This document shows positions 7,230 to 15,450 of a stretch of DNA of 38,945 nt, in pieces. The DNA comes from Streptomyces albus subsp. chlorinus (GTDB taxonomy: Bacteria; Actinomycetota; Actinomycetes; Streptomycetales; Streptomycetaceae). The notes beneath the pieces were generated by a model. It had not been told where the DNA came from, made no database searches, and worked only from the letters and a program-made list of their open reading frames with translations. Made by a program: the position numbers and the translations under genes. Each line of letters starts with the position of its first letter. Position 1 is the first letter of the stretch. The stretch lies in contig NZ_VJOK01000001.1 of assembly GCF_013302895.1 (NCBI RefSeq), forward strand, positions 722,525 through 761,469, read 5' to 3'.

Positions 7230-7949
7230 ATGGCCGACCTCCTCTACCCACCCGTGATCGGTGCGGCACGCGCGTGGTTCAAGGCGCTCGACCTGCGCTT
7301 CGACATCCGCGGCACGGAGCACGTGCCCGCACGCGGCGGGGCCGTCCTGGTGAGCAACCACATCAGCTATCTGGACTTCATCTTCACGGGGCTGGCCGCG
7401 CGCCCGGCCAAGCGGCTGGTGCGCTTCATGGCCAAGGACTCCGTCTTCCGGCACAAGATCTCCGGACCGCTGATGCGCGCCATGAAGCACATTCCGGTCG
7501 ACCGCTCGCGCGGTGAGCACGCCTACGCGGAGGCGCTGCGTGCCCTGCGCGCCGGCGAGGTCATCGGCGTCTTCCCCGAGGCGACGATCTCCCCCTCCTT
7601 CACCCTCAAGGACTTCAAGTCGGGCGCGGCCCGGCTCGCCCAGGAGGCGCGCGTCCCGCTGGTCCCCATGGCGCTGTGGGGCACCCAGCGGCTGTGGACC
7701 AAGGGCCACAAGCGGGACTTCGGCCGCAACCACCTCCCCATCGCGATCCGCGTCGGCGCGCCGCTGGACGCGGAGCCCGGCGAGCCGGTCCCGAGCATCA
7801 CCGACCGGCTGCGCGAGCGCGTGCACGAACTGCTGGAAGCGGCCCAGCGGGCCTATCCCGCCGCACCGCGCGGCCCCGCCGACGCCTGGTGGCAGCCCGC
7901 CCACCTGGGCGGCACGGCCCCCTCCCCGGCGCAGGTCCAGGCGCTGTAG
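7230..7949 (+). CDS. 1-acyl-sn-glycerol-3-phosphate acyltransferase (PlsC family)
   Basis: A 239-residue member of the PlsC/LPLAT family, which moves an acyl chain from acyl-CoA or acyl-ACP to lysophosphatidate or a similar acceptor at the inner face of the membrane. NHISYLD at residues 43-49 is the catalytic NHxxxxD box, and FPEAT at 115-119 is the phosphate-binding FPEGT box with Ala for Gly. PLVPMALWGTQRLW is the fourth conserved block. No transmembrane helix is clear, so it is probably peripheral. The ATG follows GACGAAGGA. It converges with the MarR gene with only 10 bp between stops. The exact acceptor is not known. Confidence 0.9.
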   Translation: MADLLYPPVIGAARAWFKALDLRFDIRGTEHVPARGGAVLVSNHISYLDFIFTGLAARPAKRLVRFMAKDSVFRHKISGPLMRAMKHIPVDRSRGEHAYAEALRALRAGEVIGVFPEATISPSFTLKDFKSGAARLAQEARVPLVPMALWGTQRLWTKGHKRDFGRNHLPIAIRVGAPLDAEPGEPVPSITDRLRERVHELLEAAQRAYPAAPRGPADAWWQPAHLGGTAPSPAQVQAL

Positions 7950-7959
7950 CGCGCTGCCC

Positions 7960-8400
7960 CTACCGCCCGGAATCCGCGAGCCGCCGCAGCAGCGGTGCCG
8001 TCCGCAGGAGCTGGGCGACCTCCTCCTCGGACAGCGAGCCGAGGCGCTCCAGCAGCGCCTCGGCCTCGCCGTACGCCACGTCCCGCAGCGTTCCCCTGCC
8101 CTCCTCGGTGGCGGCCACACGGGTGGCGCGGCCGTCGGTGGGGTCGGGTTCGCGGCGTACGAAGCCCAGCGCCTCCAGTTCGGCCACCACGGCCGTTGCC
8201 GTCGGCTGGGAGCAGGGGACCCGCTCGGCGAGGACGCCGACCCGGCTGGGCCCGCCCTCGACGAGCAGCGACAGGACGATCAGCTGGGTGGGCTGGAGCC
8301 CGCCCGTGGGGCCGGCCCGGCGCAGCGACCGCAGCAGCCGGTGCAGGGCCAGCACCATCTCGAACGCCGCGTCGGTCTCGGTGTTCCGGCCGGTCCCCAT
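7960..8400 (-). CDS. MarR-family transcriptional regulator
   Basis: A 146-residue regulator of standard length. The order is an N-terminal helix (FEMVLALHRLLRSLRRAG), the DNA-binding helices (SRVGVLAERVPCSQPTATAV) and the wing (LGFVRREPDPTDGRATRVAA, then TEEGRG), with a C-terminal dimerisation helix. DPTDGRATRVAATEEG is the characteristic MarR wing. GGGGGAGCG precedes the ATG. A 10-base palindrome CCTGATCAGG lies 18 bases upstream and could be its operator. It follows asnB in the same direction by 27 bp, so it may also be read through from asnB. A lone cysteine (in RVPCSQPT) sits in the recognition region and might sense oxidants; this is speculative. Confidence 0.9.
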   Translation of the reverse strand: MGTGRNTETDAAFEMVLALHRLLRSLRRAGPTGGLQPTQLIVLSLLVEGGPSRVGVLAERVPCSQPTATAVVAELEALGFVRREPDPTDGRATRVAATEEGRGTLRDVAYGEAEALLERLGSLSEEEVAQLLRTAPLLRRLADSGR

Positions 8401-8417
8401 CGCTCCCCCACGCTCGT

Positions 8418-8427
8418 CCTGATCAGG
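8418..8427. promoter_or_regulatory. Palindrome CCTGATCAGG before marR
   Basis: A perfect 10-base palindrome directly after the asnB stop codon and 18 bases before the MarR start. On the minus strand a second CCTGA half-site precedes it. It is a candidate MarR autoregulatory site. Confidence 0.3.
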
Positions 8428-10272
8428 TCAGGAGAGTGTCAGGGTCGGGGCGTACATGTCCAGCCACAGCGCCAGGTCCAGGGCGCGCTCCAGGCCGCGC
8501 CGGCCCGCCTGGGTGATCTGCGGGGTCTCCACCTTGACCGCGCGCTCCAGCCAGCCCCTGTCGACCAGGTCGAAGACCTGGTGCGAGGGCTTGGCCAGCA
8601 GGTCCTTGACGTTCTCCTGGAGCGCGGTGTGGTACTTCGGGTCCTGTGTGGAGGGGTAGGGGCTCTTGACCCGGTCGTAGACCGAGCGGGGCAGGACGTC
8701 GGCCGTCGCCTCGCGCAGCAGGCTCTTCTCCCTCCCGTCGAACGACTTGAGGGACCACGGGGTGTTGTAGACGTACTCGACGAGCCGGTGGTCGCAGAAC
8801 GGCACCCGCACCTCCAGACCGACGGCCATGGAGGCGCGGTCCTTGCGGTCCAGCAGGACGCGGACGAAGCGGGTCAGGTGCAGATGGCAGATCACCCGCA
8901 TCCGGTACTCGAAGTCGCTCTCCCCCTCCAGCCGCTGGACGCCGGAGACGGCCGAGGCGTAGCTGTCCCGGACGTAGCCGGGCAGGTTCAGGGCGCGGGT
9001 CAGCGAGTCGTTCAGGATGTTGCCGTCCTCGCCGATGGTCCGGGGGAACTGGACCAGCCAGGGGAAGGTCTCGCCCTTGCGCGCCTCCTCGTCGAAGAAG
9101 TGCTTGTAGCCGCCGAAGACCTCGTCCGCCGACTCACCGGAGAGGGCGACCGTCGAGTGCTGCCGGATGGCCTTGAACAGCAGGTAGAGGGAGGCGTCCA
9201 TGTCGCCCAGGCCCATCGGGATGTCGCGGGCCCGGATGACGCGGGAGCGCACCTCGGGGGCGGCCAGGTCGTCGGAGCCAAGGACGATGTCCTGGTGGTC
9301 GGTGGCCGACTCCCGCGCCACGTCGTGCACGAAGGGCGTGTCCGGGGTGGCGCGCAGCTCGTCGGCGACGAAGTTCTCGGTCTGGCCGACGAAGTCGACG
9401 GCGAAGCTGCGCACGGTCTCCCCGCTGGTCTCCCTGAGATGACGGGCCGCCAGTGCCGTCATGGCGGAGGAGTCGAGACCGCCGGAGAGCAGGGTGCAGC
9501 GCGGCACGTCGGCGACGAGCTGGCGGCGCACGATGTCGTCCATCAGCTCCCGCACATGGGCGATCGTCTCGTCCTTGCCGTCGGTGTGCGCCCGGGTCTC
9601 CAGCTCCCAGTAGACGTGGGTGCGCGGGCCGTTGGCGTCCACGGTCACCACGGTGCCCGGCTCCACCTCGCGCATGCCCTCCCACACGGCGTGGCCGGGC
9701 GTCTTGACGAGGGCGAACAGCTCGCGCAGCCCGTCGAGGGTGACCTCGCGCCGCGCCAGCGGGTTGGCGAGGATGGCCTTGGGCTCGGAGCCGAAGAGCA
9801 CTCCGTCGGGGGTCCGCGCGTAGTAGAAGGGCTTGATGCCCATCCGGTCGCGGACCATGACCAGCCGCCGGGTGCGCCCGTCCCAGATGGCGAACGCGTA
9901 CATGCCGTTCAGCCGCTCGGCCAGCGCCGGGCCCCACTCCAGGTAGGCGTGGAGGACGACCTCGGTGTCGGAGTCGGTGGTGAACGTGTGGCCGCGCCCG
10001 GCCAGTTCACGGCGCAGTTCGGTGTAGTTGTAGGTCTCTCCCGAGTAGACCATGGCGACGGTGCCCTCGGGGGTCTCCACGGTCATCGGCTGCCTGCCGC
10101 CGGGCAGGTCGATGATCGCGAGCCTGCGGTGCCCCAGTGCCGCGGGGCCGTCTATCCAGGTGCCGGCGTCGTCCGGGCCGCGGCAGGACATGGTCTCCGT
10201 CATGGCGTCGACGGTCGTCCGCTCGGTCGCCAGATTCCTGTCGAAGGACACCCACCCGGTGATTCCGCACAT
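8428..10272 (-). CDS. asnB: Asparagine synthetase (glutamine-hydrolysing)
   Basis: A 614-residue class II glutamine amidotransferase / asparagine synthetase. Translation from the ATG at 10272 begins MCGITGW, so Cys2 is exposed as the N-terminal nucleophile that releases ammonia from glutamine; GGAGGGAACAAC precedes it, which decides this start over the earlier in-frame ATG. The C-terminal synthetase domain has the ATP pyrophosphatase loop SGGLDSS at residues 263-269, followed by GESADEVFGGYKHF and DRASMAVGLEVRVPF. Reaction: Asp + Gln + ATP to Asn + Glu + AMP + PPi. Some Streptomyces paralogues amidate other substrates or build beta-lactam-like rings, but the context here gives no sign of a biosynthetic cluster. 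The 202-bp region upstream is AT-richer and must hold its promoter. Confidence 0.93.
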   Translation of the reverse strand: MCGITGWVSFDRNLATERTTVDAMTETMSCRGPDDAGTWIDGPAALGHRRLAIIDLPGGRQPMTVETPEGTVAMVYSGETYNYTELRRELAGRGHTFTTDSDTEVVLHAYLEWGPALAERLNGMYAFAIWDGRTRRLVMVRDRMGIKPFYYARTPDGVLFGSEPKAILANPLARREVTLDGLRELFALVKTPGHAVWEGMREVEPGTVVTVDANGPRTHVYWELETRAHTDGKDETIAHVRELMDDIVRRQLVADVPRCTLLSGGLDSSAMTALAARHLRETSGETVRSFAVDFVGQTENFVADELRATPDTPFVHDVARESATDHQDIVLGSDDLAAPEVRSRVIRARDIPMGLGDMDASLYLLFKAIRQHSTVALSGESADEVFGGYKHFFDEEARKGETFPWLVQFPRTIGEDGNILNDSLTRALNLPGYVRDSYASAVSGVQRLEGESDFEYRMRVICHLHLTRFVRVLLDRKDRASMAVGLEVRVPFCDHRLVEYVYNTPWSLKSFDGREKSLLREATADVLPRSVYDRVKSPYPSTQDPKYHTALQENVKDLLAKPSHQVFDLVDRGWLERAVKVETPQITQAGRRGLERALDLALWLDMYAPTLTLS

Positions 10273-10474
10273 GTTGTTCCCTCCGGCTTCGACCTTCGGT
10301 GTTCGTGGCCGATGTGAGCACAACCCCCGTAGCGAATGCGTCACCGAAAGTCAGTTGTATCGGCCATCTATACACCTGGCACTCTTTCACGTCCGCGCGG
10401 TTCTCAAACATGCGGGGCGGACCCCGCCTCCCCACGGGACCCGCCGGCCGCGGCACCGGGCCCGCGGCACCGGG

Positions 10475-11056
10475 TCACAGCGCCCGGTCGAGCAACTCCC
10501 ACAGCCCGGCGCGGTCCTCGGCCGTACGGAGGGCCCGCAGGACCACCGGGTGCGGCTCGGCGTGGAGCAGCGGGTACTCGCACTCCCCCTTCTCCGGCCG
10601 CACGGGCCAGGCCAGCCGCTCCCGGCCGAGGCTGAACTGCGCGTCCACGCCCGGCTTGTTGCCGCGCGCGTCCTGGCGCGCCCAGCGCCGCGCCCCGGGC
10701 AGCCGCAGGGCGATCAGGCCGTGCAGGACGTCCAGCTTCTGGTAGCAGAACCCGGCGGGGATCCCCTCGGCCCGCAGCAGGGCGACCAGCGCGTGCGACT
10801 TGGCGTGGCAGATGCCGGTGCGCTGCTCGAGCACGTCCGAGGCGCGCCAGGTGATGCGCGGGTCGTCGGCGTCGGCGGAGTGCGTGATGGTGTCGCGCAC
10901 GAACTCGAAGGCGGCGCGGGCGTACCCGGTCAGCTCGCCCCCGGCCGCGGCCATGAGGCGGGCGGCCGTCTCGCGGACGCGCGGGTGGAAGTGGTCGACG
11001 GTGTCGTCGGCGGCCAGGTAGGCCGACTCGTCAGCGGTGACGGGCGTGAGCATCAT
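10475..11056 (-). CDS. Transglutaminase-like (cysteine protease fold) protein
   Basis: A 193-residue protein of the transglutaminase-like superfamily. RTGICHAKSHALVALLRAEG at about 79-98 holds the catalytic Cys in the usual GxCxxka setting; HGLIAL at about 111-116 and the Asp in WARQDARGN at about 127 would complete the Cys-His-Asp triad. There is no signal peptide, so it should act in the cytoplasm, as an amidase or peptidase rather than a crosslinking enzyme. The protein can start at either of two adjacent ATGs (11056 or 11053). It is separated from asnB (downstream, same strand) by 202 bp and from the threonine-aldolase-like gene by a hairpin, so it is probably its own transcript. Confidence 0.8.
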   Translation of the reverse strand: MMLTPVTADESAYLAADDTVDHFHPRVRETAARLMAAAGGELTGYARAAFEFVRDTITHSADADDPRITWRASDVLEQRTGICHAKSHALVALLRAEGIPAGFCYQKLDVLHGLIALRLPGARRWARQDARGNKPGVDAQFSLGRERLAWPVRPEKGECEYPLLHAEPHPVVLRALRTAEDRAGLWELLDRAL

Positions 11057-11076
11057 GCCGCGAGAGCGTACGGAGC

Positions 11077-11110
11077 GGCCCGCCAGAACTCAATAGAATT
11101 CCAGCGGGCC
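11077..11110. terminator. Hairpin after the threonine-aldolase-like gene
   Basis: GGCCCGC (11077-11083) pairs with GCGGGCC (11104-11110) around an AT-rich loop that itself can pair partly (GAACTC/GAATTC). Next to it is the palindrome CATAATTATG (11112-11121). The site lies just after the aldolase stop and 21 bases before the transglutaminase start on the same strand, so it may serve as terminator and/or as promoter DNA of the next gene. Confidence 0.45.
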
Positions 11111-11135
11111 ACATAATTATGCGGAGGAGGACGGA

Positions 11136-12236
11136 CTACCGCGCCATCTCCTCGCGCAGCGCGGCGAGGAAGCCGTCCACGTCCTGCTCGGTGGTGTCGA
11201 ACGAGCACATCCAGCGCACATCGCCCGCTGCCTCGTCCCAGAAGTAGAAGCGGTAGCGCTTCTGGAGGCGTTCGCTCACCTCGTGCGGGAGGCGTGCGAA
11301 GACGGCGTTGGCCTGCACGGGGTGGAGGATCTCCACCCCCTCCACCCCGGCGACGCCCTCGGCCAGGCGCCGCGCCATCGCGTTGGAGTGGCGTGCGTTC
11401 CGCAGCCACAGGTCACCCGCCAGCAGCGCCTCCAACTGCACCGAGATGAAGCGCATCTTGGAGGCGAGCTGCATCGACAGCTTGCGCAGGTGCTTCATGT
11501 GGCGGACCGCGTCCGGATCGAGGACGACGACGGCCTCGCCGAAGAGCATCCCGTTCTTGGTCCCGCCGAAGGAGAGGATGTCCACGCCCGCCACGTTGGT
11601 GAACGCGCGCATCGGCACGTCCAGTGCGGCGGCGGCGTTGGCGATGCGGGCGCCGTCCAGGTGGACGAGCATGCCGCGCTCGTGCGCGTGCTCGCACAGC
11701 GCCCGGATCTCCTCGACCGTGTAGAGCGTGCCCAGTTCGGTGTTCTGGGCGAGGGAGACCACCTGCGGCATGGCCCGGTGCTCGTCGTCCCAGCCGTACG
11801 CCTCCCGGTCGATCAGCTCCGGGGTCAGCTTGCCGTCCGGGGTGGGGACGGTCAGCAGCTTGAGGCCGCCGACGCGCTCGGGGGCGCCGCACTCGTCGAC
11901 GTGGATGTGCGCGGTGTCGGCGCATATCACCGCACCCCAGCGGTCGGTCACCGCCTGCAGCGCGACGACGTTGGCGCCCGTCCCGTTGAAGACGGGGAAC
12001 GCCTCGGCGCGCCGTCCGAAGTGGCTGCGGATGACGGTCTGGAGGTGCTCGGTGTAGTCGTCTGCGCCGTAGGCGGACTGGTGTCCGCCGTTGGCGACGG
12101 CCAGCGCCGCCAGGATCTCCGGGTGCGCGCCCGCGTAGTTGTCGCTGGCGAAACCGCGCACCTCCGGGTCGTGGCGGCGCTTTGCGTCGGTGGCCTGCTG
12201 CGGGGTGGAGCGGTTCAGGGGTTGGGCGTCAGCCAC
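11136..12236 (-). CDS. Threonine-aldolase-like PLP enzyme (beta-eliminating lyase family)
   Basis: A 366-residue fold-type I pyridoxal phosphate enzyme. GFASDNYAGAHPEILAAL is the N-terminal substrate loop, FNGTGANVVAL the phosphate-binding turn, HLDGARIANAA carries the Asp that contacts the PLP ring nitrogen, and SFGGTKNG holds the Schiff-base Lys227. This is the low-specificity L-threonine aldolase family (L-threonine to glycine and acetaldehyde); related proteins act on other beta-hydroxy amino acids. The start overlaps the end of the upstream dehydrogenase by 22 bp, showing translational coupling. It is the last gene of the run DUF6421 - dehydrogenase - aldolase, which suggests the three act on one substrate. 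Confidence 0.87.
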   Translation of the reverse strand: MADAQPLNRSTPQQATDAKRRHDPEVRGFASDNYAGAHPEILAALAVANGGHQSAYGADDYTEHLQTVIRSHFGRRAEAFPVFNGTGANVVALQAVTDRWGAVICADTAHIHVDECGAPERVGGLKLLTVPTPDGKLTPELIDREAYGWDDEHRAMPQVVSLAQNTELGTLYTVEEIRALCEHAHERGMLVHLDGARIANAAAALDVPMRAFTNVAGVDILSFGGTKNGMLFGEAVVVLDPDAVRHMKHLRKLSMQLASKMRFISVQLEALLAGDLWLRNARHSNAMARRLAEGVAGVEGVEILHPVQANAVFARLPHEVSERLQKRYRFYFWDEAAGDVRWMCSFDTTEQDVDGFLAALREEMAR

Positions 12237-12997
12237 AGGCGGGTTCCGTTCAGCTCTTCGGCGGGCTTGTTCCAGGTGTCGGCGACGGCCTCGGCCAGAT
12301 CCTTGACGTCCGTGAAACCCGCGAACTTCGCGTTCGGGCGGTCGGCCCGCATCTGGTCGTGCACCAACGCCTTGACCACCAGGATGACAGCGGCCGCCGG
12401 CGGCGGGCTCTCACCCCCTGCCTTGCGGAAGGCGTCGCTGAGCGCGAGGGTCCATGCCTCGGCCGCCGCCTTGGACGCGGCGTAGGCGGCGTTCCCCGCG
12501 GTCGGCTTGCTGGCACCCAGCGCGCTGACGAGCAGGAACCGGCCGTCGCCCGCACGCTTGAGCGGTGCCTCGAAGGCGAGGGAGGTGTGCTGGAGGGTGC
12601 GGATGAGGAGGTCGTGCAGCACGTCCCAGTCGCCCAGGTCGGTCTCGGCGAACGTGGCCGAACCGCGCCAGCCGCCCACCAGGTGCACCAGGCCGTCGAC
12701 GCGGCCGTACTCCTTCTCGGTCTTGGCCGCCCACGCCCGCGTCTCCTCCAGGCTGAGCAGGTCGACGGTGTCACCGGTGACGGTCGCGCCGCCGTGGGCG
12801 AACCGCGCCGCGTCCACCGCCTGCGCCAGCCGCCCGGCGTCCGCGTCGCAGCCCACGACCGTGGCGCCCTCCTCCGCGAGCCGCAGCAGGGTGGCCTGCC
12901 CGGCGGGACCGGCCGCGCCCGCGACCGCGATCACCCGGCCCTGCAGGCTGCCCTCACCGTTGCCCTCGTAGCCGCGCCGTGTCGTCGTGTCCGTCAT
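12215..12997 (-). CDS. Short-chain dehydrogenase/reductase (SDR)
   Basis: A 260-residue classical SDR. The Rossmann nucleotide loop is GAAGPAG at residues 27-33 (GxxGxxG, a variant of TGxxxGxG); an acidic Asp51 at the end of strand two (GCDADAG) favours NAD over NADP. Ser158, Tyr172 and Lys176 (YAASK) form the catalytic set. Predicted reaction: NAD-dependent oxidation or reduction of a hydroxyl/keto group, substrate unknown. It starts 49 bp after the DUF6421 stop and its end overlaps the aldolase start by 22 bp, so the three genes are very likely one operon. One possible scheme is SDR oxidation of a beta-hydroxy amino acid handled by the aldolase-type enzyme, but this is inference. Confidence 0.9.
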   Translation of the reverse strand: MTDTTTRRGYEGNGEGSLQGRVIAVAGAAGPAGQATLLRLAEEGATVVGCDADAGRLAQAVDAARFAHGGATVTGDTVDLLSLEETRAWAAKTEKEYGRVDGLVHLVGGWRGSATFAETDLGDWDVLHDLLIRTLQHTSLAFEAPLKRAGDGRFLLVSALGASKPTAGNAAYAASKAAAEAWTLALSDAFRKAGGESPPPAAAVILVVKALVHDQMRADRPNAKFAGFTDVKDLAEAVADTWNKPAEELNGTRLWLTPNP

Positions 12998-13046
12998 TCC
13001 GTCGCCTCCTCGCTCCCTGACCCTCCGCTGTACCCCGGGCGACCGC

Positions 13047-14462
13047 TCATGCCGCGGCGGCCCTGACCGGGCTGTCAGCGGTGATGCCCTGGGTCGATGC
13101 GATCACACTCCGGAGCTTCTTCGCGAGGGCTTCATAGAACATGCTGAGCGGAAACTCGTCGGGCAGCACCTCGTCCACCAGCTTGCGCGGGGGCAGCGAC
13201 AGGTCCAGCGCGTCCGGGCCCTTGGCCCAGGTGGAGCCCGGGTGCGGCGCCAGATAGGTGGACACCAGCTCGTACGCCTTGAACCAGTGCACCAGCTTGG
13301 GGCGGTCGATCCCGGCGCGGTAGAGGGTCTCGATCTCCTCGCGGAGCGCTGCGGTGGCCTCGCGGGCCCGGTCCCAGTCGAGGCTGAGCTTGTTGTCCGT
13401 CCAGCGCAGCGCGTCGCGCTGGTGGAGGTAGGCGAACAGCAGCTGGCCGCCGAGGCCGTCGTAGTTGCGCTTGCGCTCACCGGTGACCGGGAAGCGGAAG
13501 AGGCGCTCCAGCAGCATCGCGTACTGCACGTCGCGGCCCTGCGGGATGCCGTCGGCCGCCAGCTTGCCGCCCTCGTGGAAGGCGGTCAGATCGCAGCGCA
13601 GCTCCTCCAGGCCGTACATCCAGAACGGCTGCCGCTGCTTGATCATGAAGGGGTCGAAGGGCAGGTCGCCGTGGCTGTGGGTGCGGTCGTGGATCATGTC
13701 CCACAGCACGAACGTCTGCTGGCAGCGCTCCTGGTCCTCCAGCAGCCCCTGGGCCTCCTCGGGCAGCTCCAGGCTGGTGACGTCGCAGGCGGCCCGGACC
13801 ACGCGGCGGAAGCGGGCGGCCTCCCGGTCGCAGAAGATGCCGCCCCAGCTGAAGCGCTCGGGCGCCTCACGCACCGCGATGGTCTCCGGGAAGAGCACGG
13901 CGGAGTGGGTGTCGTAACCGGAGGTGAAGTCCTCGAAGGTGATGCCGCAGAAGAGCGGGTTGTCGTAGCGGGTGCGCTCCAGCTCGGCCAGCCAGTCGGG
14001 CCAGACCATGCGCAGGACGACCGCCTCCAGGTTGCGGTCCGGGTTGCCGTTCTGCGTGTACATGGGGAAGACGACCAGGTGCTGGAGCCCGTCGGCGCGG
14101 TTGTGCGCGGGCTGGAAGGCCAGCAGCGAGTCCAGGAAGTCCGGCACGCCGAAGCCCTCGTCGGCCCAGCGGCGCAGGTCCTTCACCAGGGCGCGGTGGT
14201 AGGCGGCGTCGTGCGGCAGCAGCGGGGACAGCTCCTCCACCGAGGCCACCACCCGCTCCAGCTCCTCGCGCACCGACGCGCGGGACGGCGCGCCCTCGGC
14301 GTCGAAGTCGATGGAGCCGTCCTTGGCCTGCGCGGGGCGGACGGCCTCGACGGCCGCCTTCAGCACGGCCCAGGCGGGGTGGGCGGCCACGCTCTCGGCA
14401 GCGGCGCCAAGGGACGGCGAAACGCCGCTCTCGGCGTGCGCGGGCGAAAGGATTTCCGTCAT
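13047..14462 (-). CDS. DUF6421 family protein, possible gluzincin-like metalloprotein
   Basis: A 471-residue protein of a conserved actinobacterial family without known function (I match it to DUF6421 from memory). The start is the ATG at 14462, which has GGAGGGG seven bases upstream. No signal peptide or membrane helix. Residues 256-266 read MIHDRTHSHGD and residues 282-291 MYGLEELRCD. H258-D259-R-T-H262 followed after 25 residues by E287-L-R-C-D291 has the form HxxxH...ExxxD of gluzincin metallopeptidases, with Asp259 in the place of the general-base Glu. A cysteine (C290) lies beside the third ligand. The family is conserved beside an SDR and a threonine-aldolase-like gene here. Metal binding is inferred, not shown. 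Confidence 0.75.
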   Translation of the reverse strand: MTEILSPAHAESGVSPSLGAAAESVAAHPAWAVLKAAVEAVRPAQAKDGSIDFDAEGAPSRASVREELERVVASVEELSPLLPHDAAYHRALVKDLRRWADEGFGVPDFLDSLLAFQPAHNRADGLQHLVVFPMYTQNGNPDRNLEAVVLRMVWPDWLAELERTRYDNPLFCGITFEDFTSGYDTHSAVLFPETIAVREAPERFSWGGIFCDREAARFRRVVRAACDVTSLELPEEAQGLLEDQERCQQTFVLWDMIHDRTHSHGDLPFDPFMIKQRQPFWMYGLEELRCDLTAFHEGGKLAADGIPQGRDVQYAMLLERLFRFPVTGERKRNYDGLGGQLLFAYLHQRDALRWTDNKLSLDWDRAREATAALREEIETLYRAGIDRPKLVHWFKAYELVSTYLAPHPGSTWAKGPDALDLSLPPRKLVDEVLPDEFPLSMFYEALAKKLRSVIASTQGITADSPVRAAAA

Positions 14463-14738
14463 GTTGACCCCTCCACAGGAGAAACTCGCGTATGGAAACC
14501 GTATACGCGAAGCCATCTCCTCTCAAGGGGAGATCACAGGAGAATATTCGGCACCTCACGGGGTAGACCGACAAAACTTCGGCGATCAACCCGGTCGGAG
14601 GCTGTCTTTTTCCGCAGTACGCCGTTCCCCCGCCGCCTCGCCTCCCCCTCCGCACCGTGCGGCCGCCGTCCCGCCGCCGTAAGAGGGCCGCTAATCTGGC
14701 GGCGCACCGCTCCACCCCGCGCGAAAGCGAGACCGCAC
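14463..14738. promoter_or_regulatory. Divergent promoter region with nested inverted repeats
   Basis: This 276-bp AT-richer gap separates the DUF6421 operon and the glycerophosphodiesterase gene. CGCGTAT-N9-ATACGCG (14487-14509) begins 25 bases upstream of the DUF6421 start; next to it is ATCTCC-N8-GGAGAT (14515-14534). Both could bind repressors. On the other side TAATCT near 14691-14696 could be the -10 for the phosphodiesterase gene. No gene is seen here. Confidence 0.5.
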
Positions 14739-15422
14739 GTGCCACTGCTCACCGTCGGACACCGCGGAGTGATGGGCGTCGAGCCCGAGAACACGCTGCG
14801 CTCCTTCATCCGCGCCGAGCGCGAGGGGCTCGACGTCATCGAGCTGGATCTCCACCTGAGCAAGGACGGCGCCCTGGTGGTGATGCACGACGCGGACGTG
14901 GCCCGTACGACGGACGGCTCGGGCCCCATCGGTGAGTTCACCCTGGCCGAGCTGCGGGAGCTGGACGCGGGCGAGGGAGAGCGGGTGCCCGTCTTCGAGG
15001 AGGTCGTGGACGCGGTCGGCAGCCCCCTCCAGGCCGAGATCAAGGACCGGGCGGCGGCCCGGGTGCTGGCCGAGACCATCGAGCGGCGCGGACTGCACGA
15101 CCGCGTCACGGTGATCTCCTTCCACGCCGAGGCGCTGCGCGAGACCCGCGAGCGCCTCCCGGACATCCCGATCGTGCTGGTGGCGGGCCGCTCCTCGCCC
15201 ACCGCGCCGGAGCGGGCCGGGGAGCTGGGCGCGGAGATGATCTCCCTGGACCTGCGGCACGTGGACGCGGACACCGTCGGCCGCGCCCACGCCGCCGGGA
15301 TCAAGGTCATCAGCTGGACGGTCAACACCGAGGAGGAGCTGGCCCGCGCCCGCGAGCTGGGGCTGGACGGCGTGGTCACGGACATGCCCGGCATCCGGCG
15401 GGCGGCCGGCACCCCGTCCTGA
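14739..15422 (+). CDS. Glycerophosphodiester phosphodiesterase
   Basis: A 227-residue GDPD-family TIM-barrel enzyme, which splits glycerophosphodiesters into glycerol-3-phosphate and an alcohol with a divalent metal. His8-Arg9 (GHRG), Glu15 (EPENT), Glu35/Asp37 (IELDLHLSKDG) and His50 (MHDADVARTT) are the catalytic and metal residues, and QAEIK supplies a further metal ligand. There is no signal peptide, so it acts in the cytoplasm on lipid head-group products. The GTG at 14739 is the only start close to the first strand. Its stop codon is part of a hairpin that also includes the stop codon of the convergent acetyltransferase. Confidence 0.93.
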   Translation: MPLLTVGHRGVMGVEPENTLRSFIRAEREGLDVIELDLHLSKDGALVVMHDADVARTTDGSGPIGEFTLAELRELDAGEGERVPVFEEVVDAVGSPLQAEIKDRAAARVLAETIERRGLHDRVTVISFHAEALRETRERLPDIPIVLVAGRSSPTAPERAGELGAEMISLDLRHVDADTVGRAHAAGIKVISWTVNTEEELARARELGLDGVVTDMPGIRRAAGTPS

Positions 15423-15450
15423 GCCCCCGGCCGGACGCACTCCGGGCTCA
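15420..15450. terminator. Hairpin built from two stop codons
   Basis: TGAGCCC (15420-15426) pairs with GGGCTCA (15444-15450), with extra CCGG pairing inside. The outer bases of the stem are the TGA stop of the phosphodiesterase and, on the other strand, the TGA stop of the acetyltransferase. It likely ends both convergent transcripts. Confidence 0.5.

Noticed and set aside
8428..10272. Antibiotic-type beta-lactam synthetase reading of the asparagine synthetase
   Set aside because: No biosynthetic neighbours, and MCGITGW with intact Cys2 and SGGLDSS fits ordinary asparagine synthetase.
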